Part shown: positions 18,767-29,057 of the stretch, piece by piece | Numbering within the stretch: the first letter of the stretch is position 1 | Layout: each line of letters opens with the position of its first letter | Assembly (NCBI GenBank): GCA_963789825.1 | Contig: CAWBME010000006.1 | Coordinates: 62,001-126,000, forward strand | DNA length: 64,000 nt | DNA from: PFL42 sp963789825 | GTDB lineage: Bacteria > Chloroflexota > Anaerolineae > Anaerolineales > E44-bin32 | Reading direction: 5' to 3' | Translations under genes and position numbers: made by a program | The notes under the pieces: model-generated | The model's input: the letters and a program-made list of their open reading frames with translations, nothing else | What the model was told of the DNA's origin: nothing | The model's database searches: none

Positions 18767-19321
18767 ATGCGAGACTACCGTGAGTTCTTGGCAGAAATCC
18801 TGATCCCCGAGGCCAGGCTGCAGGCGCGGGTCCTGGAGCTGGCCGCCGAGATCAGCCGCGACTTTGCCGGCAGGGACCTGATGCTGGTGTGCATCCTGCG
18901 CGGCGGGGTGATGTTCTTGGCGGATCTGATGCGCGCCTTGAGCGTCCCGCATACGGTCGACTTCATGGCGGTGTCCTCCTACGGCGCCGGCGTACGCTCG
19001 ACGACCGGCCAGGTCCGCATTTCGCTGGACCTGACGACTTCCATCGAGGGACGCAACGTGCTGATCGTGGAGGACATCATCGATAGCGGCTTCACCCTGG
19101 CCTCGGTGCTGGAGCTGCTCAGCGCCCGTCGCCCGCAAAGCCTGCAGGTGTGCACCCTGCTAGACAAGGCCGAGCGACGCGAGACCGAAGTCCCCATCGC
19201 CTACTGTGGCTTTGTCATCCCGAACAAGTTTGTCTTCGGCTACGGCCTCGACCTGGACGAGTACTACCGCAACCTGCCGTTCGTCGGCGTTGTCCAGCCG
19301 GAGAAGTTCTTCGCTCCCTGA
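18767..19321 (+). CDS. hpt: Hypoxanthine phosphoribosyltransferase
   Basis: 184-residue purine phosphoribosyltransferase converting hypoxanthine/guanine plus PRPP to nucleotides. PRPP-binding motif VLIVEDIIDSGFTL, an N-terminal LVCILRGGVMFLADL loop, and the base-binding end PNKFVFGYGLDLDEYYRNLP are typical of the Hpt family. Intact frame. Starts 2 bases after tdk. Confidence 0.96.
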   Translation: MRDYREFLAEILIPEARLQARVLELAAEISRDFAGRDLMLVCILRGGVMFLADLMRALSVPHTVDFMAVSSYGAGVRSTTGQVRISLDLTTSIEGRNVLIVEDIIDSGFTLASVLELLSARRPQSLQVCTLLDKAERRETEVPIAYCGFVIPNKFVFGYGLDLDEYYRNLPFVGVVQPEKFFAP

Positions 19322-19329
19322 GCGCCGAC

Positions 19330-20836
19330 GTGTCCCCCTCCTTCCCACCCGCCTGGGTCGTCGAGCTGCAGCCGGTCTTCGGCGCAGCGCGCGGCGTGTG
19401 GCTTGTCGGCGGAGCCGTCCGCGACCCCCTGCTCGGCCGCCCAACGCATGACCTGGACTTCGCCGTGGATGGGGAGGCGCGCCGGCTTGCCCGACGCGTG
19501 GCGGATCGCTTGGGCGCGGACTACTTCGACCTCGATCCAGCACGTGACGCCGGACGCGTGCTCCACCGCACACCGGACGGCGTGCGGTGGATGCTCGACT
19601 TCAGCCGCCTGCGGGCAGCCGGCCTGGAGGAGGACCTCGCCGGGCGCGATTTCACCATCAATGCGTTGGCGATCGATCTGCGCCGGCCCGATCAGCTGAT
19701 CGATCCGACCGGCGGCGTGGCAGACCTGCGCGCCCGTCGCCTGCGCGCGGCAAGCGCGCAGGCAATCGCTGACGATCCGGTTAGGGCGCTGCGCGCCGTT
19801 CGGCTGGCGCTGAGCCTCTCGCTGACAATCGAGCCTTCGACCATCGGCCAGTTGCGTGCCGCGAGCGGAGGCCTTGGTCGCGCCTCCGCCGAGCGCCTGC
19901 GCGACGAGGTGATGCGCACGCTGGAGCTCCCACGCCCGGCGGCAGCCGTGCGCCTGATCGAGCAGTTGGGCCTGCTGGGCGACGCCTTTCCCGAGCTGGA
20001 GGGCGCTGCGTGGTCTGGAGCAGCCGCCACAGCACGCCTACGACGCCCTGGTACACACCTTGGCGGTCTGCGACCACCTCGCTGACCTGCTTGCTATCAT
20101 GGGCCTGCAACCCGACGAGGAGCTCTCGGCCGACCTGACCCTGGGCTTGGCCTCGGTTCAACTCGGCCGCTTCCGCCGACCGGTGCATGACGTGCTCGCC
20201 CAGTCGCTTGCCGGCGGACGGTCGGCGCACAGCCTGTTGACGCTGGCCGCGCTCTACCATGATGTCGGCAAGAGTGTCACGGGCTCCCGCGATCCCGCCG
20301 GGAAGCTCCGTTTCCTGGCGCACGAGGCGCGCAGCGCCGAGATGGCTTCCGCCTGGGCGGAGCGAATGCGGCTCAGCCGGGTCGAGATCGACCGCCTCGG
20401 GCTGGTCGTGGCCAACCACATGCGCCCCGGGCAGCTGGAGAAGTCGCAACCGATTGCGCCTCGCGCCATCTATCGCTACTACCGGCAGCTGGGGGAAGCC
20501 GGAGTCGATGTGGTCCTGCTTTCGCTGGCGGATTTCTTGGGCAAGCACATTCCCCCACCGCCGCAGTCGGCGTGGGCTGGGCGCTTGGCTACTGCCCGCA
20601 CCTTGCTGGAGGCGTACTTCGAACGCGCCTCGCAAGTCGTCCGCCCACCGGGGCTGATCGATGGCCAGGTGCTGATGCACCAGCTAGGGCTCGCCCCCGG
20701 GCGACGGGTGGGGGACCTGCTGGAAGCCGTGCGCGAGGCGCAGGTGGAGGGACAGGTGACAACGCCCGATCAGGCGATCGAGTTCGCTCGCGCGGCGCTG
20801 CGCGCCGGCGAATACGGTCATGCCACGGAAGGTTGA
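19330..20836 (+). CDS. CCA tRNA nucleotidyltransferase / poly(A) polymerase family with HD domain (one frame break near 20010)
   Basis: N-terminal nucleotidyltransferase head: VWLVGGAVRDPLLGRPTHDL with catalytic Asp pair in HDLDFAVDG, then GRDFTINALAIDL and the neck region DDPVRALRAVRLAL. The C-terminal part has an HD domain (HTLAVCDHLADLL and LAALYHDVGKS). The two halves lie in different frames; dropping one base near 20010 joins ELEG to LEQPPQHAYDALVHTLAV. It either adds CCA to tRNA 3' ends, in line with the two tRNA genes here lacking encoded CCA, or is a related A-adding enzyme. GTG start 8 bases after the hpt stop. Confidence 0.87.
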
Positions 20837-20842
20837 GGAAGG

Positions 20843-21139
20843 CTAGGGAAAGATCTCGGAAAGGGCCGGCTCGTAGAAACAGCGGCAACCCAATGGGTGG
20901 GAGCAGCCGTGAATGGGAACGACGGGGACGTCGGGCTTGGCGGTCTCGCCCTCGGCACCACAGCAGGCGGGACAGGCATCTTCATGCACCACCAGGCGGA
21001 TGCGATGCACACGCGGATTCGCCTGCAAGCGGGAGCGAGCCACGGCGCTTTCGGACTCGCGGCTGAGGTCGGCGCCGCACTTTGCGCACCGAGCGGCTGT
21101 GTCGGGGGAGCCGGTGTGACAGCGACTGCAGGTTTGCAC
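20843..21139 (-). CDS. Small zinc-ribbon protein of unknown function
   Basis: 98 residues. The N-terminal zinc ribbon has two CxxC pairs (CSRC and CAKCGADL). A second Cys-rich part (ACPACCGAEG, HGCSHPLGCRCFYEP) may bind another metal. No enzyme motif. GTG start preceded by GAGAGGAG and by a well-formed promoter. It converges on the nucleotidyltransferase gene and is divergent from dinB. Confidence 0.7.
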   Translation of the reverse strand: MQTCSRCHTGSPDTAARCAKCGADLSRESESAVARSRLQANPRVHRIRLVVHEDACPACCGAEGETAKPDVPVVPIHGCSHPLGCRCFYEPALSEIFP

Positions 21140-21166
21140 GTACGACTCCTCTCTGAACTGGACGGC

Positions 21167-21194
21167 ATTGTAGCCTTGAATTCGGGGCTGTCAA
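21167..21194 (-). promoter_or_regulatory. Promoter of the zinc-ribbon gene
   Basis: Minus-strand TTGACA (21194-21189), 16-base spacer and TACAAT (21172-21167). It lies within 10 bases of the divergent dinB start, so expression of the two genes may interfere. Confidence 0.7.
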
Positions 21195-21203
21195 CCTGAG
21201 GCG

Positions 21204-22387
21204 ATGCGGCGAACGATCCTGCACGTTGACCTGGACGCTTTCTTCTGTTCGGTGGAGGCCCTGCTCGAGCCGAGCCTGGCCTCCAGCCCGTTTGCCGTCG
21301 GGGGTCGCCCCGACCAACGCGGCGTGATCAGCTCTGCCTCCTACGCCGCCCGGGCCTGGGGCGTACGTTCGGCCATGCCCACCGCGCAAGCGTTGCGCCT
21401 GTGCCCTGCACTGGTGCTGGTTCCGCCCTCGGCATGGGGTGTATGGGGAGTACTCCGACCGGGTCATGAGTCTGCTGCGCCAGGCGGCGCCGGTCGTCGA
21501 GCAGATGTCCATCGACGAGGCGTTCCTCGATGTCAGCGATGACCCACGCCCGGGGGCTGAGATTGCCGCCAGGCTGAAGGCGAGAGATCACCCAGCGCCA
21601 TGCATTGCCGACCTCGTGGGGTGTCGCCAGCAACAAGCTCGTCGCCAAGATCGCCACCGAGGTCGGCAAGCCGGACGGGCTGGTCGCAGTCCCCGAGGGT
21701 GAGGAAGCGGATTTCCTGGCGCCGCTGCCGGTCCAGATGCTATGGGGCGTGGGTCCCAAGACACACCACGTCCTGGCGGCCGAAGGGATCGTGACGATCG
21801 GGGATCTCGCCCGCTGGCCGGCGGAGCGCATGCGGGCGGTGTTCGGAGAGCGTGGCCCTGAACTTGCATCCAGTGCGCTGGGCGTGGACAGCCGGCCGGT
21901 GGTAGCCGAGCACCAGCCCAAGTCGCTCTCCGCTGAACGCACCTTCGCCCGGGATATCGGTTCCCGCCAGGCGCTCGAAGAAGTCCTGGTCGAACTGGTG
22001 GAAGAGGTGGCTCAGCGCTTGCGGGAACACGATCTGGCGGGGACAACAGTTCGGTTGAAGCTGCGATGGTCCGACTTCACAACGATCCTCAGGCAGGCCA
22101 GCCTGCCCCAACCCTCGAGTGTCGATCCGGAGATCCTGACCGTGGCGCGCGCGTTGCTGCACGCCAACTTGCAGCCTGGCAGGACGGTGCGCCTGCTGGG
22201 CGTGGGCGTCTCCGGGCTAGGGACTCCCATGCGCCAGCTCGAGCTGTTCGATCGGAGCTGGGAGCGGGAGGAGCGGCTGCTGCGCGCCGTCGACCAGATC
22301 CGACAGCGCTATGGGGATCATTCGGTTCATCGGGCCAGCAGCCTACCGCACCGCTCGCCGCAGAACGGGAAAACTCGGGAGACCTGA
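21204..22387 (+). CDS. dinB: DNA polymerase IV, Y family (two frame breaks)
   Basis: Translesion DNA polymerase. The palm starts ILHVDLDAFFCSVEALLEP with the first metal aspartates. SIDEAFLDVSDD carries the second catalytic acidic pair, GVASNKLVAKIATEVGKPDG is the thumb/palm signature, and VGPKT is the helix-hairpin-helix. The little-finger domain ends LLGVGVSGL. The frame changes near 21430 (CCGCCCTCGG, one extra C restores RHGVYGEYSDRV) and near 21587 (one extra A restores LKAEITQRHALPTSWG). Both look like insertion errors. No clear LexA box is seen upstream. Confidence 0.9.
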
Positions 22388-22424
22388 GGCGCCCCTCCCA
22401 TCCGCGCACGAGGCTGGTTGCCCA

Positions 22425-23548
22425 ATGAAGCTGCGCGGCAAGGGCTACTACATCTGGCAGCTTCAGAACTGCGAGGGCGGAAGCGCCAAGGCGATCGCCT
22501 CCAAGGCCAAGCAAGCCGGCCTGACCCACGTCCTGATCAAGATCGCCGACGGAGCGAGCTGGGCTTACAACATCGACCGCACGCGTGACGTCGATCTTGT
22601 CCCGCCAGTGCTGACAGCGCTCAAGTCGGCCGGCATTCAGGTCTGGGGCTGGCACTACGTCCGCGGAGACAATCCGCTGGGAGAAGCCCGCCTGGGCGCG
22701 AACCGGGCGCGCAGCCTGGGTCTCGATGGGTACGTCATCGATGCCGAGCGCGAATACAAGGGGTCGGGCAAGAAAGCCGCCGCCCAGCGCTACGCACAAG
22801 AACTCCGCCGGCTGCTTGGCAACATGCCCATCGCGCTGAGCTCCTACCGCTACCCCAGAATCCATTATGAGATCCCTTACGGAGAATTCCTGGCGGTGTG
22901 CGACTTCGCCATGCCGCAGGTGTACTTCGAGCATTCGCACGATCCCGAATGTCCAGCTGCGCAGGTCGTTCGATCAATACATGAGCCTGCCCAATGCCCG
23001 GCCGGTGGTCCCGACATTCCCGACATATTCCGTCTGCCGGCTGGCGTCCGACGGCGGACGAGGTCCGCCTGGCGCTTTCGACGGCCAAGGATCTTGGCCT
23101 CGAGGCTGCCAACGCATGGAGCTGGGACTACGCTTCTCGCCCGGGGTATCAGGACCTTTGGAACGCGATGGCCGGGTTCGGGTGGGATGTTGCGCCCGCC
23201 CCGCTGCCAGATCCGCAGACCGATCTGCCGGAGGAGTTGATCCGGCGCTACAACAATCACAAGGCCACCCCTGTGCTTGAGCTCTACTCGGACAACGCCG
23301 CTCACGTGACGGGAGATCGCACCGTGGTCGGCCATGACGCCATCAAGGACTGGTATCGTTACCTGATCAAGGAACGACTGGCAGATGCGACATTTGTGCT
23401 GACCGGCAAGACCGGGGGCGGCACCTTCCGCCAGTTCACCTGGCTGGCGAGAGGCGAGTCTTCGGGTGTCGTCGTGGGAAGCGACACGCTCGGCATTCTG
23501 CAGGGCAAGATTCAATACCACTACACGCACTTCGGAACGCCTGGCTAG
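22425..23548 (+). CDS. Glycoside-hydrolase-like TIM-barrel protein with C-terminal SnoaL/NTF2-like domain (two frame breaks)
   Basis: Residues 1-~210 (KGYYIWQLQNCEGGSAKAIA, GLTHVLIKIADG, VWGWHYVRGDNP, GYVIDAEREYKG) resemble GH25/DUF1906-like barrels in which an Asp-x-Glu pair sits on a strand; DAERE fits that pattern. The C-terminal ~110 residues (ELIRRYNNHKATPVLELYS, GHDAIKDWYRYLI) look like a SnoaL/NTF2-like small-molecule or protein-binding domain. The frame shifts near 22960 and 23040, with PNARPVVPTFPTYS between. No signal peptide is apparent at ATG 22425. Function unknown; the combination is uncommon. Confidence 0.65.
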
Positions 23549-23660
23549 ATCGTTCGCCTCGCTTGGCTTCTCCCACACTCCTGTCGTCGTTGATTCCGAA
23601 ACCGAAAACGCCGGAGCCCGGAGAACTGGGTTCAACGCCGCGCGCGCCTGAGAAACGGAC

Positions 23661-23879
23661 CTAACAGGTTGCCTAAAGACACCGTGTGATCGTCCAACCC
23701 TCTCCCCTGGCCTTTCCCCCTGCATGAGCCGACATCCGCGACTCGCACGAGTCCCGCAGGGGAAGGGGTCGATCAAGATCTTGTTCCCCCTCTCCGCCAC
23801 GGTTCATGGCTTACCCGTGCGCCGTCCTCGGAGAGGAGGTCAGGGGGTGAGGTCTACACGTCTTTCCGCAAGCTCCTAG
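23661..23879 (+). mobile_element. MITE-like element, copy A
   Basis: 219 bp. Imperfect terminal inverted repeats are CTAACAGGTTGCCTAAAGA at the left and CTAGGAGCTTGCGGAAAGA when the right end is read in reverse. Internal blocks such as ACACCGTGTGATCGTCC, GACATCCGCGACTCGCA and GCAGGGGAAGGGGT recur, in inverted orientation, in copy B at 46599-46856. No open frame of a transposase. Probably a non-autonomous element mobilised in trans. Confidence 0.75.
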
Positions 23880-23903
23880 CAGTGTGAGGGTCGCCGAACG
23901 CTA

Positions 23904-23909
23904 TAATCG
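23904..23909 (+). promoter_or_regulatory. -10 box of the alpha-galactosidase gene
   Basis: TATAAT 14 bases before the ATG at 23924. No good -35 is seen. Confidence 0.5.
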
Positions 23910-23923
23910 CTCCAGGCCGCGGC

Positions 23924-26429
23924 ATGCGCAGGAGCGCAGCTTTCGGCATGCAGGTCGAGGTGGGAAACGATTCCCTGGTGGCGGGCTTGGACGTCCCATC
24001 CGGGCGGTGGGGGATCGAATCGCGTCGCGGCCCGAGGGTCCAACTCAGCGGAGCGCGGCTCGGGCTAGCCGGGACGTGGCAGGCCAAGCCATTCACGTGG
24101 AACGGGAGTCTGGCGGGAGCCGAGCTCGACGGGCCTCGCGCAGAGCAACTCCCGACCGGCGCCGCGCACGTTCTGCGATGTGGCGGTCGAGCCGGATGGA
24201 CTACCCGTCCGGCTGGAGTTGGAGCTGGCTGCACCCGAGGCGGCTGCGCTCGTCCTGTGGCGACTGACGGTGACAAACAGAAGTCAGGCGGAGCTCAGCC
24301 TGGATTGCGTCCACCTCTTGCGGTCGGGGGGAGCCTCCGCCCGAGAGGCAAGCCCCGCTGGCGTCGGTGCAGATGGATGCGGCTGGCGCCTCGGCGTTCT
24401 ACGTGAACGGCTGGCAGAGCTGGAGCTACTCCGGCACGCTGCAGGCGGGGCAACGTCAGCCGCGCAGCGCACTTGGACCGCTGTTTCGTGCACGGCACAC
24501 GATCCCGGGGGTCCGCATGCCACGGCCGCGGGGGGAGTTCGTCTCGGACCTGTATGGTGTCTTGCTTCATCCACCGCGGAAGGTCGGTTTGCTGGCGGGT
24601 TTCCTGGCGCAGCGCCAGATGTTTGGCCGAGTGCACGCGCAGCTTCGCTCGGATGCTTCGTGGCTGGAGCTGGTTTGTCCGGCGGACGGTATCGTTCTAG
24701 GCCCGTCCGCCAGCCTGGCCAGCGATTGGGCCTGCCTGCAGCTGGTCGACCTCACCGAGGATCTGTGCCTCGATCCCTACTTGCTGGCCGTAGCCGAGGA
24801 GAACGGAGCCCACGGGGAGGCGGCCTCGCCGACGGGATGGTGCTCGTGGTACCAGTTCTTCGCCAGGGTGCAGAATGACCGACTGACGCAGAACGAGGCT
24901 TGGATTGCCCAGAACCGCGACCGCTATCCGCTGCAAGTGATCCAGCTTGATGACGGTTATGAGGCTCATGTCGGCGACTGGGAGCGCACTCGCCCGGAGT
25001 TCGGCGTTCCGCTCGACGCGATCGGCCGCAGGATCGCGGAGGCGGGCGGCACCCCAGGGCTGTGGATTGCCCCATTCGTCGCCGCACACAACTCGCGAAG
25101 TCGCCCGCGACCACCCGCAATGGATCCTGCGCAAGCACGGTGGCGCCCCCGTGGGAATCGGGTACACGTGGGGATTGCGCACCCGAGCGCTCGATGTCAG
25201 CCACCCCGAAGTCAGGGAGTTCGTCCGCCACACCGTTCAGACTGCCGTCCAGTCGTGGGGTTTCCGCTACCTGAAGCTCGACTTTCTGTATGCGGGGGCA
25301 ATGATCGGGGAACGGCATGATCGTTCGCAGACGCGTGCTCAAGCGTACTCGCAGCGAATGGGCGACATCCGGCTTGCGGCTGGCCCGGACACCTACCTGG
25401 TTGGCTGCGGGGGACCGCTCGGGCCGGGGATCGGGATCTTCGACAGCATGCGCGTCGGTCCCGATGTATCCATCGGATGGAATCCGAGCTACCCCGGCAT
25501 CCCGACACTGCCCAGGAGCGACCCTGAGTTCCCCGCCGTCCGCAACGCGCTGCGCAACGCCTTGAGCCGTGCTCATCTCCACCGGCGGTGGTGGCTGAAC
25601 GATGCCGACTGTGTCCTGCTCCGACCGGCCGATGCAGCCGGCGGCCGCGGCGCGCCCGGCGCGGCCTCTCGCCTGACGGAAGCCGAGGCCCAGACCTTGC
25701 TCACGGTCAATTCCATGTTGGGCGGGCCGATGATGGTGTCGGATCACCTGCCGTCGCTGCCCGAGTCGAGACTGGCATGGCTCAGCCGGGTGCTTCCGCT
25801 CCTGCCCGATGGTGCGCGCGTCGGGGATTGGGCGTCTGACCGATCATCCAACGACGGTTGTCCTCCCTCTCAGCGGGGCAGTGGGCAACTGGACGCTTGT
25901 CGCTCGTGTGAACTGGGAAGACAGTGCGATCGTCGCAGAACTGGCTTGGGGGGAAATCGGGCTCAAGGGCTCGCCCAATGGGATGCACGTGGTGGACTTC
26001 TGGCGCTCGTCCTACTGTGGCGTTCAGCGTGAGCGGTTAACGCTTGGCCGGATCCCGCCGCATGGAACGGCTTGGGTCGCCGTGCGACCCGTGCTGCCAC
26101 AGCCCGCCTGGCTGGGCGACACGCTGCATGCCTCACAGGGGAAGATCGTCGAGAGTTGGGAGGCGGATGCCACATCGTTCAAGGCCGTGCTTGCCTCGCC
26201 ACACCCGACAGCGGGGAGGGCCTGGCTGGCGCTTCCCGCAGGAGCGCCCGAGTTCACGCTCGACGGAGCACCGATCCCGGCGTGGCCGCTCGGCCAGGGG
26301 GTATACTGCTTCGACTTGGCCGTAAGCGGCCGGTGTGAGCTTGAAGGACGTAGCTTGTCAAGAGCGGGCGTCCCCCAGGCCCGCGCGGGCGAGGGGCAAG
26401 GTGTGAGCGGCGCACAACATGAACGTTGA
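23924..26429 (+). CDS. Alpha-galactosidase-like GH36 glycoside hydrolase (about four frame breaks)
   Basis: GH36/melibiase-type enzyme hydrolysing alpha-galactosides. The N-terminal beta-sandwich includes FYVNGWQSWSYSGTLQAGQ. The barrel shows GWCSWYQFF, QLDDGYEAHVGDW, LWIAPFVAA, RYLKLDFLYAGA with the probable nucleophile Asp, and WWLNDADCVLLR with the probable acid/base Asp. The frame breaks lie near 24170, 24350, 25110 and 25830, and each flanking piece joins into an uninterrupted family-like sequence. The density of breaks is the highest in the window, so either consensus quality is worst here or the gene is decaying. The start is ATG 23924 or 23948. It overlaps the next gene by 11 bases. 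No signal peptide, so oligosaccharides would be cleaved in the cytoplasm. Confidence 0.82.
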
Positions 26430-27217
26430 CCGCGTCGTGCCGATTGTCAGTTTGGCCCTGGTCATCGGCGGCATCGGTGCCGCCCTGCTCGGGTGGCGGT
26501 TGCTGAGCGGCTCGCGAGGTCTGCAATTCCACAACCTCCGGCGGGACCGGCTTCGGCGAGGCTGGCGCTGGATCGCTGCCGGAGCTGCCCTCCTACTGGC
26601 AGGCGCGCTGTCGGGCGCGTTCGGCCGCCAAGTCGGCCAGCGCGTGTACCCGCCCACGCCGACGCCCACGATGTCACCAACGGTGACGCTCACCGCCACG
26701 CTGACGCTGACGCCGACGATCACGCTGACCCCCCGCGAAACCCACACGCCCAGCCCGACGCCGCGTCCGACACTGCCTGCGCCGATTGCCGTGCTCGTGC
26801 GCGAGACTGTCACGCCCCCAGCCGGTGCGATCTTCAGCCCGATTGTCGTCGCCAGCCGCCTGAGACGAGTTAAACCGCCCACTGGATGGGGCTTCGGAGT
26901 GGACGAATCCGCCATCCAGGCTGCTGGGCGCCTACACGTATGACCAACTGCAGAACGGCGTGCGCTGGACGGCCCTCTGGCTTCGGGGGGACGAAGTGGT
27001 CTGTGTACCTGACACGCAGATCTGGGAGTGGGGGACCGGGGGCTACGGCTACACCGAGTGCGAACCTGCGAACGGCTGGAGGCCGGGAACGTACATCATC
27101 CAGATGTTCCTCGGCGATCAGTGGTGGACCTCCGCCTCCTTCGAGATCCTTGAAGTCGCCACCGGCACGCCGACACCGGGTGCTGCCGGCGCGCCCTCGG
27201 CTACGCCAACTCCTTGA
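26419..27217 (+). CDS. Membrane-anchored extracytoplasmic protein with Thr/Pro-rich linker (one frame break near 26893)
   Basis: Two N-terminal membrane helices (IVSLALVIGGIGAALLGW and WIAAGAALLLAGALSGAF) are followed by a Thr/Pro linker (TPTPTMSPTVTLTATLTLTP). A small beta-rich C-terminal domain follows (DQLQNGVRWTALWLRGDEVV, GYGYTECEPANGWRPGTYII). Similar C-terminal modules in this group are thought to be binding domains, but none is named with confidence. A one-base shift near 26893 joins the two parts. Starts inside the end of the alpha-galactosidase gene, so probably co-transcribed. Confidence 0.7.
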
Positions 27218-27964
27218 ACCGCCGGGGCGGCGATTCGAGTCTCGGAGCTGCTGACAGGATTCGACCTCCCCGCAGGATATCCATGCGGGACGTGGAGGCG
27301 GATGTCGATCACACGGTGGCTCACACTGGCCGCCAGCCACTGGGCGTGCTCATGCTGCTCACGTCAGTACCTGCGCTGCGTTGACTCTCAGGTTGCCGAC
27401 GAATCCCCTGCGTTGTGTTCGCAGAGCCGGTGCGTGGCTGGCAAGGGTCTGGGCGCGTCTCGCGGCAGGCGATGGGCTACCGATCACTCCGATCGGCGAA
27501 GCCCGGCCCCGCCGGCTGGCGGAGAGCAAGGCAACGCTTGGGTCGGCGTCGATCCACGCCGTGGCTCCAACCGGGTGGAGGAGGTCTCGCAGGCCGACCA
27601 GATCGGACGCTTCGGCACCTTCACCCATTTCTCGCCGGAAGCGAGATGCAGCGCGGGAGCGGGGCGTGCAGCCCGCTTCGGACTGCGCCCGAATGCTGTC
27701 GCTCTATTCGACGCCCCCGGACCTCCGCGGGTGCTGGCGTTGACCGAAGGTGACGGCTGGAGCCAATCATCCGCCAGCCAGGCAGGGCGTGCGGTGCGCT
27801 TGCAGACGGGTATTCGGAAGCAGTGGCGGGAGGTAGAGATCGGCCGGTGGCACGCGCTGGCGTATTCGCTCATGCGGCGGGCAGATCATCCCGGGGTTCG
27901 AGGGCGCGGTGCGCTCATGCGACTGGGCATGAGGTGGGTGCCCTGTCGCCTGGGGCCTCTTGGG
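27218..27964. other. Interval without a recognisable gene
   Basis: 747 bases. Open frames cross it on both strands (the longest about 27302-27982, plus strand), but their products have no family resemblance, no ribosome site and a composition expected from non-coding GC-rich DNA. It may contain a decayed gene. Nothing is called. Confidence 0.5.
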
Positions 27965-29054
27965 TCAGCCGCCAACGGCTGAGAGCCGCTGCACGAGGCC
28001 GAGCAGGCTGGCGTAGCCGCACGCCAGCGGCTGCAGATCGATGCTTTCCATCAGGGTGTGGGCATTGCTGCCGGTCGTGATCCCGACGCAGATCGCAGGG
28101 TAGCCCAGGCTCAGTGGGAGGCTGGCATCCGTCGACCCCCCGGTGAGCCGTGCCGTGCCGCCGCAGGCCTCGGAGTGGACGCGGAGAGCTGTCTGCACCA
28201 GCGGGTGATCATCGGCGATCGCTCCGTGCGGGCGGATCCCGATGACCTTCGCCTCGACGTTCACCCGCTCTGGCCACGGCCCCTTCAGCAGCCCTTCCAC
28301 GCCTGCGGCGACCTCGGCCAGCTGTGCGCCATCTTCTGAGCGGATCTCCAACTCCATCCATGCCTGGCGGGCAATGGCGTTGATCCCGGTCCCGCCCGCA
28401 GAGCTGGCCGATGTTCAGCGTGGTCTTGGGATCCGACGGCAATGGCAGGTCGAGCAGTTGGCCTCCGAGACGGAGCAGTAGGTTGACGGCCGAAGGCCTG
28501 CCGGCGTGGATCCAGGCGTGCCCCCCTTGCGTCTCGACCTGGACTCGGTAGCGGCGGACTGGATAGGCCCGGGTGTAGATGTGGCCGAGGGACATGCCTT
28601 CGACGGCGATGTAGGCCGCGGGCGCAGCGCCGAATCGCTCAACGACGCGAGCCATGCCGCCCAGGTTACCCAGACCCTCCTCTCCCACCGTGCAGACCAG
28701 CCACACCGCCCGTTCTGGCTCAGGATGCATGAGATCCACGCCCAGCTCGACCAGCGCCGCCAGGCCCAAGGCATTGTCACCGACGCCGGGGCCTACCCAG
28801 CGCTCGCGGCCCTGGGTCAAGCGCAGGTCGGTGCCCGAGGGGAAGACCGTGTCCAAGTGGGCGACGAGCACAATGGGCGATGGCCCGCTTCCGCGCCGGC
28901 CGTAGACGTTGCCAATCGAGTCGATCTCGACATCACTGAGACCTGCCTGGCGGAAGAGCTCCTGCATGGCAGCCGCCCGCTCAGCCTCACCGAAGGTCGG
29001 CGAGGGGATCGACTGGATTGCTGCGCATCGATCGAGCAGGCTGGAGGTGTCCAT
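27965..29054 (-). CDS. M20 family metallopeptidase (one frame break near 28405)
   Basis: Zinc-dependent peptidase/deacylase of the M20 family (ArgE/DapE/PepT type). Metal and catalytic residues are seen in LVAHLDTVFP, GPGVGDNALGL, TVGEEGLGN, YIAVEGMSLG and GSNAHTLMES. The dimerisation domain lies between. An extra base near 28405 separates TTLNIGQL from GGTGINAIARQAWMELEIRS; removing it restores the family sequence. Peptide substrate unknown. It starts 3 bases after the PfkB kinase gene ends, so the pair is an operon. Confidence 0.88.
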
Positions 29055-29057
29055 GCG

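Larger units (their letters stand above)
23549..23923. other. Intergenic region holding a MITE-like element
   Basis: 375 bases, mostly occupied by the inverted-terminal-repeat element at 23661-23879, followed by the promoter of the alpha-galactosidase gene. No coding potential is seen. Confidence 0.7.

Noticed and set aside
23924..26429. Alpha-galactosidase as a true pseudogene
   Set aside because: The same type of single-base break is present in essential genes, and all catalytic motifs are intact once joined. It remains possible because this gene has the most breaks.
27302..27982. 226-codon open frame on the plus strand
   Set aside because: No family resemblance, no ribosome site, Arg/Ser/Gly/Cys-rich composition; overlaps the end of the M20 peptidase gene on the other strand.
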